Shown here in pieces: positions 15,048 through 23,061 of a stretch of 64,000 nucleotides of DNA. Location of the stretch: the NCBI RefSeq assembly GCF_004362215.1, contig NZ_SNWR01000001.1, positions 930,001 through 994,000 of the forward strand, written 5' to 3'. Under the pieces are notes generated by a model, which saw nothing but the letters and a program-made list of their open reading frames with translations, made no database searches and was not told where the DNA came from. Made by a program: the position numbers and the translations under genes. The DNA comes from Paractinoplanes brasiliensis. GTDB lineage: Bacteria; Actinomycetota; Actinomycetes; Mycobacteriales; Micromonosporaceae. Within the stretch, counting starts at the first letter, position 1. The number at the start of each line of letters is the position of its first letter.

Positions 15048-15945
15048 GGCGCAACTGACAGCGGTGAGAACTGCGCATCCCCGATGTGAACCACCCCGGG
15101 GGTAGCGTCCTCGGCGGCCTCGGTGAGCCGTCCGCGATAGACGTTGCGCATCCGCCGGCCCACATGCACCGGGGTGATCGGCCGGACCGATTCCGGACGC
15201 ATGAGATTCGCCAGCGCGGGCACGGCAGCGGTCGCCGCGTCGTAGACGAACGGAACCCGGATGACAACGAACTCGTCGTCGGCGGACTCGTGGACGAACA
15301 GAGTGGAGACCACGTCGCTGTCCTGCCGGAAGAGCATGACCGAGTACCCCGGAAGCGTTCCACTGACCGCCTGACCGCCTGACCGTCCGCGAAGGCCGCC
15401 AGCGCGTGCTCGGCCACCTGGTACTGCCTGGACGCGTACGCGATGCCCGGGTCTTCGTCGAGTCCGGGTCCTCGGCGGTCGTCCAGGAAACGCGGCCGGC
15501 CGGTGGCGTTGAGGACCAAGTCGGAGGTCACCACCCCATGGTCGGTGACCAGCGTCACCCGGCCGTTCGCGGCGTACGACACGGCACGGGCCGTCGTGGG
15601 CAGGACGTCGATCCGCAAGTCAGCCCGGACCGCGTTCCAGAAGACCGACTCGTACACGCTGCGACGAATCCCCAGGCGGACGTCCTCCGAACCGGGCGCC
15701 GGCAAGACCTGACCGCCCGCGGACCTGACCACCTCCAGCATGTCCGGCAGCTCGGCACGCAGCGCGTCGACGACCTGGGTGCGGATACCGTGCGGCTGAT
15801 GAAACTGCACGACCCCGCGACGACTCCAGCGACCGGCCACCGGTCCGCGATCCCGTTCGACCACAGTGATCCGATGTCCACGGCGCGCGAGAGCGAGGGC
15901 GAGAAAGGAACCTGTCGAACCGAGACCGACGATGCTGATGTCCAC
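14999..15945 (-). pseudogene. FAD-dependent oxidoreductase, out of frame through an 8-bp tandem repeat
   Basis: N-terminal Rossmann motif VGLGSTGSFLALALARRGH and the mid-protein NATGRPRFLDD identify a FAD-binding oxidoreductase of the two-dinucleotide type. The frame breaks at about 15370. Removing one 8-bp unit of TGACCGCC (15364-15385) restores one frame of 312 residues reading ADGQAVSGTLPGYSVMLFRQ across the junction and continuing to FVHESADDEF and VHIGDAQFSPLS. GTG at 15945 is the likely start; no clear ribosome site is seen. It lies 47 bp downstream of the CHAT gene on the same strand and its tail overlaps the PobA-like gene. The substrate is unknown. Confidence 0.7.
15364..15385. repeat. 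TGACCGCC tandem repeat, 2.75 copies, at the frameshift
   Basis: Two full 8-bp units (15364-15371, 15372-15379) plus TGACCG. The copy number sets the frame of the surrounding FAD gene: one unit fewer gives a full-length product. Confidence 0.9.
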
Positions 15946-15992
15946 AAGATCTGAAACGGGTGAGCGTCCATGTCGTTCACCGCCGCCGTCGA

Positions 15993-17063
15993 TCAGTCGA
16001 TGCCGAAGACGTCCAGCTCCAAGGCGTCGGCCTGACGGGCGACCTGGTAGCAGTGGGCAGCGAGGTGTCGCGCCGAGGCGCCGTCGAGCGGAGTGAACGA
16101 CTGGGTGACAATCTCGGTGGTGCCGTTGTCCCCGGCGACCAGGGCGACGCGGCCGTAGGCGGCTGAACCGGCGAGCAGGCGTTCCGGGGTCAGCAGGGCC
16201 GACATAGGGCCGACACGCGCTTCGAGGCCGCAGAGTTCGACCCCCTCCGCGTACGGATCGGCGCCGTCGACGGCGAAGACCCGGACCACGTGCGTGCGGC
16301 CGCCGGGCAGCGGCACGGTGACCTCGTACTGCCCGTCGCCCTTCCCGTACTCGGCCCCGAGGATGTGCGCGAGGGTGCGTACGCGGTCGTGCAGGCCTTT
16401 GGTCCGTCCCCTGACCCTCGGCGGCGCCGAGCCCGGGTTGGGGGCCGGCGGGATGGGGGCATCGGTGAGCAGCCAGCGATCGATCAGGTGGTCCAGGCCG
16501 TCTTCGGCGTCGAGGAAGTCCACGGCCCGGTCGAGGGTGACCGGGCGTCCCCAACCGGTGACCAGCGGACGGCCGCCAAGAGCCGCGCGCCAGGCCGCCG
16601 CGTGCGCGCCCACGTAGCAGGCGCCGAGGACGACCAGTCGCAGGGCGGATGAGGCGGTCGCCGGGTCGAGGTCGGCCGGGCGGACCTCGTCGCCGTCGCA
16701 GCACTGCAGGTGGCCGTCCTGGCCGCCGTGCGAGCTCCAGTAGACGCCGGCGGTCCCCTCGGCGGCCACCGCTTCAAGCAGGTCACGCCGGGTGGCCTGC
16801 CGGTCGACGACGACGGTGTAGCCGGCCCGGGTGAGTACGGCGACATCGTCGTCGATGTGCGCAAGTTCAGCAGCCAGCATCTCGCGGTCACCGGCGCTCG
16901 CGGTACGGTAGCCGAACAGGAACAGGAACGTCCGTCCGTCACCGGGCCCGGCGCCGGTCGGGGCGTGCACGACCCGCTGAGCCGGGTCGTCGCCGCGGGC
17001 GTCGGCCGACCAATACTTGATGCCGGGGCGAGCGTTCACCCAGTCGGCGGGGAGACTGGTCAT
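15993..17063 (-). CDS. CHAT/caspase-like peptidase with C-terminal YbjN-like region
   Basis: 356 residues, cytosolic. The first half has a caspase-fold dyad: His112 in VYWSSHGGQDG and Cys149 in LRLVVLGACYVGAH, with alternating strands and helices around them (FLFLFGY, YTVVVDR). CHAT-type cysteine peptidases have this layout. After a proline-rich linker (about residues 210-225) the second half looks like a YbjN/type III secretion chaperone fold, as does the separate gene just upstream. TGA of that gene and the ATG here share one base (TGATG), so the two are coupled. Such pairs suggest an effector with its regulatory partner. Substrate and trigger unknown; the CHAT call rests on motifs only. 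Confidence 0.6.
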   Translation of the reverse strand: MTSLPADWVNARPGIKYWSADARGDDPAQRVVHAPTGAGPGDGRTFLFLFGYRTASAGDREMLAAELAHIDDDVAVLTRAGYTVVVDRQATRRDLLEAVAAEGTAGVYWSSHGGQDGHLQCCDGDEVRPADLDPATASSALRLVVLGACYVGAHAAAWRAALGGRPLVTGWGRPVTLDRAVDFLDAEDGLDHLIDRWLLTDAPIPPAPNPGSAPPRVRGRTKGLHDRVRTLAHILGAEYGKGDGQYEVTVPLPGGRTHVVRVFAVDGADPYAEGVELCGLEARVGPMSALLTPERLLAGSAAYGRVALVAGDNGTTEIVTQSFTPLDGASARHLAAHCYQVARQADALELDVFGID

Positions 17064-17455
17064 CAGTAGTCGTCCTTGGCAGTGTGGGCCTTCTCCAGCT
17101 CGTCGGCCAGCGACGGCAGAACCTCGAGCGGAAGAGCGAACTCGCCCGGGTCGAGCGTGGCCAGCGGCGCCTGATAACTCAGCATGTAGTCGCCCTCCGA
17201 ATCCATCACAAGCGCGCCCAGGGCCAGCCGGCCGTTGTGGCGCAGCGCGACCTCCGCGCTCATCTCGGATCCCTTGCACACGGAGGTGCGGAATCCGACC
17301 CACTCCCGGTCGTACGCCTCGTAGTGGCTGACGACTATCTGTTGCGTCCGCTCGTCGTCGAACGCGACGATCAACGAAAACCAATCGTCCTCGTCGTTCG
17401 GGTCAAGCGTGAAGTTCGTCCGCGCGAACTCGCGCAGCTCGTTCCAGGTCGGCAT
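17063..17455 (-). CDS. Small YbjN-like protein coupled to the CHAT peptidase
   Basis: 130 residues, acidic, no signal or membrane segment. Pattern of alternating helix and beta hairpins (DWFSLIVAFDDERTQQIVVS, RLALGALVMDSEGDYMLSY, then a C-terminal helix LADELEKAH) resembles YbjN/T3SS-chaperone-like domains, also present at the C-terminus of the next gene. The frame begins at a GTG/ATG-type start near 17455, and TGA at its end overlaps the next ATG. Probable role: binding or restraining the peptidase. I do not recognise a named family with certainty. Confidence 0.5.
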   Translation of the reverse strand: MPTWNELREFARTNFTLDPNDEDDWFSLIVAFDDERTQQIVVSHYEAYDREWVGFRTSVCKGSEMSAEVALRHNGRLALGALVMDSEGDYMLSYQAPLATLDPGEFALPLEVLPSLADELEKAHTAKDDY

Positions 17456-17682
17456 GCGGGATTTATACCGGCCGGCACGGCGATGCGGAAATGTAGGTGC
17501 CCGGGAAACTAACGTCGCGGCGGCTCACGGTTACCGCTGCCGCATGAGCCAGCCCTTCGGCCGTCCAGCGGACCAGGAACTCCCCCAGTTCACCGGTCAG
17601 AGCCGCGACGTCCACGGGCGGCAGAATGGATCAGAGCGGGGACCAGATCCAGGACATCAGGTGGAGATGCTGCGAGAAAATG

Positions 17683-19172
17683 TCAGGAACGCGGGGCAAC
17701 GTCAGGGAAACTGTTGTCCCTGCAACCCGAGACGAGCTTTTTGTTGCTCGGCGCAGACAGCCGGCCTCGCGCCTCGTCCCGGACAGCGCGAACCTGCGGG
17801 GTCAGTGTGGCCGCCAGAGCGCTCAGCAAGGCAAAAGCAGCGGCGATCTGTAGTCCACGTCCGAACCCACCGGTGATCGCGACAGGAGCCGGGGCACCGG
17901 TGCGACCAGATGATTCATTTGGTGGGTGGCCGCCGTGGAGGCGAGAACGAGACCGACCACGCATCCGACCTGTCCTGCGGAGCTGACGACGCCGCCGGCG
18001 GTGGCCGCCTCGTCCGGCCCGGCCTCGGCCACCGCGGAGATCTGACCGGCGGTCTGGGTGCCGATCAAACCCAGCCCGAACAGAGCCAGTCCCGGAAGCA
18101 GAGTCGTGACGTACGAGCTGCGGACGTCGGCCTGCGACACCAGCAGCAGTCCGGCCGCGCTGAGCAGCGCCGACCCGACCATCACGGACTTGATGCCGTG
18201 GCGGGCGAGGAAGCGCGACGCCGTGATCGCCCCTACCGAGCCGGTAATGCCCACGGGCAGCAGATACAGACCGGTCACGAGCGCGGTCTCACCCCGGGCC
18301 TCCTGCAGGAAGATCGAGATGAGGAACCAGAAGGCGAGCAGGGTCGCGCCGTTGCCGGCCATGTTGATCATTAAGCCGGTCATGGCCCGCGCCCGGAACA
18401 GCGACATCGGCACCAGCGGCGCCGGGGCCCGGAGTTCGACCCGGACGAAGACGACCAGCAGCAGCAGGCCGGCCTCGAGCAGCAGGAGCACCGGCAACGA
18501 GAACCACCCGAGCGCGTCGGCGCGAACGATCCCCAGCACGATGGCCAGCAGCCCGGTCGTCCCGAGCAGGGCGCCCGCGATGTCGAAGCTCCGCGGCCCC
18601 AGGACCGGCACCCTGCTTTCGGTGAGCAGCACGGGCGACAGAGCGATGACGGCCACGGCGATCGGCACGTTGACCAGAAAGACCCACCGCCAGGAAACCG
18701 TGTCGACCAGAGCGCCGCCAATGACGACACCGAATGTGGCCCCCAGCCCGGACAGCGCTCCCCAGATGCTGAGTGCGATGGTGCGGTGCCGACCGTGCGG
18801 GAACAGAGCGGTGGCCAGCCCGAAGGCGGCCGGTGACAGAAGGGCACCCCCCAGCCCTTGCACGCACCGGAAGCCGATCAGCTGCTCGGGCGTCCCGGCC
18901 ACGCCGGCCAGCAGGGATGCCGACCCGAACAAGACCATGCCGACCAGGAACAGGCGACGCCGGCCCAGCAGATCTGCCAAGCGAGCACCGAGCAGCCAAA
19001 ACCCTGCGAACACCAGCGCGTAGGCACTGATGACCGAGAGCAGCTCCTCCTGGCTGAGGGACAGGTCCGCGCGCAGACTCGGCAGGGCGACGTTCACGAT
19101 CGTCAGGTCGAGCAGCACCATGAACTGCGCGATTGCCAACAGGGACAGCTTCATCCAGGGGTTCCGGGCCAC
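17683..19172 (-). pseudogene. DHA2-type MFS drug exporter, frameshifted before the last helix
   Basis: Fourteen-helix EmrB/QacA-type proton-drug antiporter. Motif A appears as GARLADLLGRRRLFLVG and motif C-like glycine pattern as ALSGLGATFGVVIGGALVDT. GTG at 19172 is chosen because GGAGGA lies 5 bases before it; ATG at 19202 is the alternative. Near 17905 the frame changes: the first frame runs to 17823 without a final helix, while the next frame supplies VAITGGFGRGLQIAAAFALL and ends at 17683. One missing base explains this and gives 496 residues in total. Most of the transporter would still be made. It is divergent from a ROK regulator that probably controls it. Confidence 0.75.
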
Positions 19173-19360
19173 CGCGTTCCTCCATGATCGGCGCCAGTTC
19201 ATTGCTGGAGACGCACGATCCGGGCAGAGGTTCAGGAGCTTCGATCGATATCGACGCCTCCGCACCTACGAGAAGGTTCGCCGGGATGAGCTTCGGCTCG
19301 GCTCACACGTCTGCGTAGTCGGACCCTCAGCTCGCCCCGACTACCGAGGACGTGTCGATT

Positions 19361-20347
19361 GTGAGCATCATTCGGGAGACACCGCACCGCCGTTGGTCCG
19401 GTATCGTCACCCGCCTGCGTCAACTCAACGTGGAAGCCGTTCTGGGAACGCTGATCGACAACGGTCCGTCCACGGCGACCGAGATCGCTCAGCTCACCAC
19501 CATGTCGCTGGCGACGGTCAACCGGATGCTGCAAGAACTCGTGGCGGGCGACGTGGTCAGCGAACTCCCGGGCCGGTACGGACGCCGCGGCCAACGAGCC
19601 CGGATGTACTCGCTGCGACTGGAACGTCTGACCGTCGCCGCAGTGGTTCATCAGCCGGGGTCACTCACCGTCATCCGGTCCGGCCCGCGGGCCTTCGAGC
19701 CGCCCGTCACTGTGCCGCAGGACGACCGCCCGGGCCCGGACCGGATGGCCGAGGCGCTGGGCGCGGCAGAGGTCCTTCCGGGCGACGTGACCTGCCTGGT
19801 GGCTGGGACGGTCTGGGAAGGCGACAGCGCACCGGCCGCCCAGGCCGCGAGGTTGGCAGCGGACCTGTCCGGCCGGTTCGGCTGCCCGGTCGTGGCCCAG
19901 TCCACCGTCAACCTGGCCGCGGTCGCCGAGGCGCGTCTCGGCCGAGCCCGCGGGGTCGAGGAGTTTCTCATGGTCACCGACGACGGCATGGCCCTGGTGG
20001 TCGGCGGTGAGCCGCGGCCGGGCGCCCACGGTGCAGCCGGGTCGCTGCTGACGCTGGGCAACAGTGTCCTCGACCGTTCCCGTGAACCCGCCGCCATCCC
20101 GGCGATCGTGGCAACCTGCCTGGTCACCGACCCCGAGCTCGTGGTGCTCGACGAGGGCAGGAACCAAGTTCGGTCACCGGCCGGCGAGCTTCGGGCGGCC
20201 CTCGCGGACGTCATGGCGACGGCGCCGAGAGTGGAAGAGAGCCGGTTGGGCCGGCTCGCGCCCGCGCTCGGCGCCGTCGAGGTAGCCCGGGAGCTTGCCT
20301 TCGCTGCCCTTCTGGCGGCGAACTCGGGCCCCCGGGGACTGAGCTAG
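19361..20347 (+). CDS. ROK-family transcriptional regulator
   Basis: N-terminal winged helix (VEAVLGTLIDNGPSTATEIA, then SLATVNRMLQELVAGDVVSE) followed by a degenerate sugar-kinase-like ROK domain of about 230 residues; the kinase ATP and zinc motifs are not evident, as in the repressor members. GTG at 19361 has GAGGAC 10 bases ahead; GTG at 19352 is possible but sits only three bases from that site. It is divergent from the MFS exporter with about 190 bp between, so regulation of the exporter is the natural guess. Its last 55 codons are duplicated at 3405-3580. Confidence 0.75.
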   Translation: MSIIRETPHRRWSGIVTRLRQLNVEAVLGTLIDNGPSTATEIAQLTTMSLATVNRMLQELVAGDVVSELPGRYGRRGQRARMYSLRLERLTVAAVVHQPGSLTVIRSGPRAFEPPVTVPQDDRPGPDRMAEALGAAEVLPGDVTCLVAGTVWEGDSAPAAQAARLAADLSGRFGCPVVAQSTVNLAAVAEARLGRARGVEEFLMVTDDGMALVVGGEPRPGAHGAAGSLLTLGNSVLDRSREPAAIPAIVATCLVTDPELVVLDEGRNQVRSPAGELRAALADVMATAPRVEESRLGRLAPALGAVEVARELAFAALLAANSGPRGLS

Positions 20348-20845
20348 GCAACAGCGGTGGTGGTCGTGGTGTGGCGTCAGTCCGAGAAGCCGCGGAAGAC
20401 CCTGTCCGGCAACACGGCGGCCCATCCGGCGAACTCTTCGAACCCATGTTGCCCAGGCCGATATTTGTGCTGACAAGGTGGGTCTCCCGGGGCAGACACC
20501 GGAATCGGCGGCCGGATTCGGTCACCTCGTCGTTCGTCTCGTCGTCGGGCGAGACGGTGCTGACGATGAGCACCGGGTGCTCCTGGTCGGACATCGTCCG
20601 CTCGTCGGCCACGATCACCGCGCCCATGTACTCCGACGAATACTCGTGCTCGTATACGACGGCCAGGACCTCGTCGACGCTTGCGCCGGCCCAGGCCGGG
20701 TCCTCGACGAAGACATTGTTGACCGTGAAGTCGGGCTCGGCGTCCGCCGGTCGTTCCTCCAGCGCCTCGACGGTGGCCCGCCATCCGGCCTCGTCGGCGA
20801 AGTCCGTCCGGACGACGACGTTGGCGAACTCCTCGACTGTCCGAC
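20195..20845. repeat. Diverged segmental duplication, copy B (pair at 3405-4075)
   Basis: Contains the intact end of the ROK regulator and a damaged DUF6924 gene. See copy A; in the two copies the opposite gene is the one that survives. Confidence 0.75.
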
Positions 20846-20850
20846 CACCC
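20377..20850 (-). pseudogene. DUF6924-type gene, decayed copy
   Basis: Reads VVVRTDFADEAGW near 20815, then ADERTMSDQEHPVLIVS and NIGLGNMG, after which the frame is lost; the next frame gives GFEEFAGWAAV and VFRGFSD. Against the intact copy, one base is missing in TTCGAACCCATG (20440-20460). There is no ATG, GTG or TTG upstream in frame, and sequence similarity ends at about 20850, so the N-terminus is gone too. Confidence 0.75.
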
Positions 20851-21001
20851 CCAGCGGCAGCGACCCAACCTCTCCGTTTCCCGCGCCGTCGGAGCTACCA
20901 CCGACGCGGGCCGAGTTCCCGAACTGGACGGACTCGACTCGCTCCGGCTCTTGCTCGGCACAGCGGGCTGAAGCCAGCCGCCACTGGCTCCATCGGCAGA
21001 G

Positions 21002-21487
21002 TCAGCCGAAATTCACAGTCCGCCACTGCTCGGCACTGTCGAACCATTCGTAGCTGTGGTTTCGCATGGTGGCGTTATTCGGGCCGTTGCTGACGAGGGC
21101 CCTGGTGGTGGCGAAGCTGGTGTATTTGCGTAGGTCGTTCTTCGACCACTGGTTCCACTTCTGGTAGCGGTTGTTGCCGTTTTCGTCACAGGGGTTTGTG
21201 TATACCTTGAATTCGTTTTCGGCGTTGTCCAAGCAGCGACCCGTCGCCTTGTTTCGCAACTGGTCGCCCTTGATGTTCACCTTGTACCAGGTTTGATACA
21301 TGTTTCCGAATTGGCACGGCCGCGTGTAAACATCGCCGCTCGAGTTACTGTCGAGGCATTCGCTCGTCTTCACATTCTGCATGTGGAATTCGAACGGCTC
21401 CGCTTGAGCCGGCCCCGAAAAGCTGACAATTCCGGCGGCCATGACGGTCATGGCCACGAGGGCGGTGACGACCGGCTTGAATCGCAT
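21002..21487 (-). CDS. Secreted ricin-type beta-trefoil (RICIN) protein
   Basis: 161 residues: a signal peptide of about 29 residues (MRFKPVVTALVAM... ending GPAQA) and one beta-trefoil domain with paired cysteines and repeated Q-x-W-like segments (NMYQTWYKV, NRYQKWNQW, SAEQWRTVN). RICIN domains bind carbohydrate, usually galactose or xylose; here the protein is the lectin domain alone. ATG at 21487 has GAGGAG 9 bases upstream. The gene is less GC-rich than its surroundings (many TTC/AAC and A- or T-ending codons), which hints at transfer or at an adaptation of a highly expressed secreted protein. Confidence 0.75.
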   Translation of the reverse strand: MRFKPVVTALVAMTVMAAGIVSFSGPAQAEPFEFHMQNVKTSECLDSNSSGDVYTRPCQFGNMYQTWYKVNIKGDQLRNKATGRCLDNAENEFKVYTNPCDENGNNRYQKWNQWSKNDLRKYTSFATTRALVSNGPNNATMRNHSYEWFDSAEQWRTVNFG

Positions 21488-21858
21488 GGATCGTTTCTCC
21501 TCTGCTCGATTCAGCAATGACCTTCACTGAACCATCGGCAGATCGGACGATCAAGCAAACATTCAACTCCCCTCCGTAGACGTGCAGCAATATGTAGTTG
21601 AATTCAAGGACGTTCCATGAACGATGCCCCGAAGCATACGTAGCGGAGAGGGCAACGCTGGTCGGAAGCCGGCAGGTTCGACCCGCGATCCCGGCGGCAG
21701 CTTCCGTGGCTACGCCGCCGTCGTCTTCGACGGCGGTCCCGGGCCAGGCTGTGCGTGCCGTCGGCTCAATGAAGTAGAACGGTCACCTTGATGAGGTCTG
21801 CCACCCCGCATGTGACCATACTGTCCACATTGAACCAGCGCTGCCCCGGGCCGTACTC
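21488..21858. other. Intergenic region, nothing recognised
   Basis: 370 bp between the divergent RICIN and acyl-CoA-dehydrogenase-like genes. It is locally AT-richer near 21540-21610, fitting promoter DNA, but I see no gene or clear repeat. Confidence 0.4.
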
Positions 21859-22941
21859 GTGAGTGAGCCCATGAACAGATCGGCGGTAGCGGTGCAGATC
21901 AAATGCCCAGACGACCAGACCTCTGAACTCGGCCCTGCTTCGGGGGGTGCCGGCCCACGGCCGGGACCTTTCGCCGGTGCCGAGCCGACCGGCCTGGCAG
22001 GAACATTGTCACCCCTGATAGAGGAGTACCGGGAACGGGCGGAAAAGCTCGGGAAAATGCCCGACCACCTACTCGAAGCGTTGATCTCTGAGCAGGCGTT
22101 CCGGCTCTATTCACCACGCGATCTGGGTGGATTCGAAGCGTCGCCGGTCGACGTCCTCGCTGCATTGGAACAGATTGCGCGGATTGATGGTCCCACTGCA
22201 TGGATCCTGTGGAGCCTGAATATGGGCTTCATCGCGGATCGGGCCGGCGAGGCAGTCTCGTGGGTGTGGGGTATGGGGCCGGATCCGTTGATCGCCTACT
22301 CCCGACAGGCAGGCCGGATCGAGGCGGTGGCCGGTGGATACCGCCTCTCGGGCCAGTGGGAAGCAGTTCCAGGGGCTCGCCTCGCCGACTGGTTGCTGCT
22401 GTGCGCCCACACCGATGAGGGCGACCCTCGTTTCCTTGTGATCCCTCGGGGGTCGGCGCGGACGGCCGGCAGAACCGGAAAGTTCCCGGCGTGGATGGCG
22501 TACGGCCGGGTGACGGTCGACGACGTATTCGTGCCCATCGGATTCTCGTACGCTGCGGAGGAAGCTGGACGGCTTACGCAATCGCCCTACCGGTGGCCGA
22601 CGGCGGAGTTGGTCCGGTTGGGTGCCAGCGCTGTTGTGGCCGGCGTCGCCCGCAGCGCTCTCGACTTGCGCGGCCCGACGACACCGCCGGCCGATTCGGC
22701 CGCGCGGCTCGCTGCCGCCTTCGAGTCCCTGCGATCCGAGGTACGCACCGGGACCGACATTCGGGCGCTGCAAGGCGCGATGGAACGAACCCTGGAGGCG
22801 GCGCAGGCCGCTTTGAACACCGTGACCGATGTCAGTCGGGACGACCGGTCACCGGTCCACGAGGCCGCACGCCGCTTCGTTCAGATCGGCACGGCCGTTC
22901 TCGGCGCGTTGCGGGCGCCGGATGGCGACATCCGTCGCTGA
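21859..22941 (+). CDS. Acyl-CoA-dehydrogenase-like flavoprotein (group D hydroxylase type)
   Basis: 360 residues with the acyl-CoA dehydrogenase fold: an N-terminal helical domain (SPLIEEYRERAEKLGKMPDH, EQAFRLYSPRDLGGFEA), a beta domain (GGYRLSGQWEAVPGA, ADWLLLCAH), and a C-terminal helical bundle. The lack of a catalytic glutamate context and the GYRLSG/FVP features fit the HpaB/HsaA-like two-component flavin monooxygenases, which hydroxylate phenols with FMNH2 or FADH2 from a partner reductase; no reductase gene is seen here. GTG at 21859 or ATG at 21871 may start it. It stands alone before a strong hairpin. It could modify the prenylated phenol, but that is a guess. Confidence 0.7.
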   Translation: MSEPMNRSAVAVQIKCPDDQTSELGPASGGAGPRPGPFAGAEPTGLAGTLSPLIEEYRERAEKLGKMPDHLLEALISEQAFRLYSPRDLGGFEASPVDVLAALEQIARIDGPTAWILWSLNMGFIADRAGEAVSWVWGMGPDPLIAYSRQAGRIEAVAGGYRLSGQWEAVPGARLADWLLLCAHTDEGDPRFLVIPRGSARTAGRTGKFPAWMAYGRVTVDDVFVPIGFSYAAEEAGRLTQSPYRWPTAELVRLGASAVVAGVARSALDLRGPTTPPADSAARLAAAFESLRSEVRTGTDIRALQGAMERTLEAAQAALNTVTDVSRDDRSPVHEAARRFVQIGTAVLGALRAPDGDIRR

Positions 22942-22947
22942 CACGGA

Positions 22948-22983
22948 GGGGCGATAAAGGCATCCCCACACCTTTATCGCCCC
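22948..22983. terminator. Bidirectional hairpin terminator
   Basis: Perfect 13-bp stem GGGGCGATAAAGG / CCTTTATCGCCCC with a 10-base loop, just after the flavoprotein stop and facing the convergent murC. Confidence 0.8.
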
Positions 22984-23061
22984 GGCCTCGCCGGCCCGCA
23001 CGCCGGTCGCGGGTAGAATTCCACCTCGCAGTTCAGCGGGCCGTGGTCCCGCCATGCTGGT

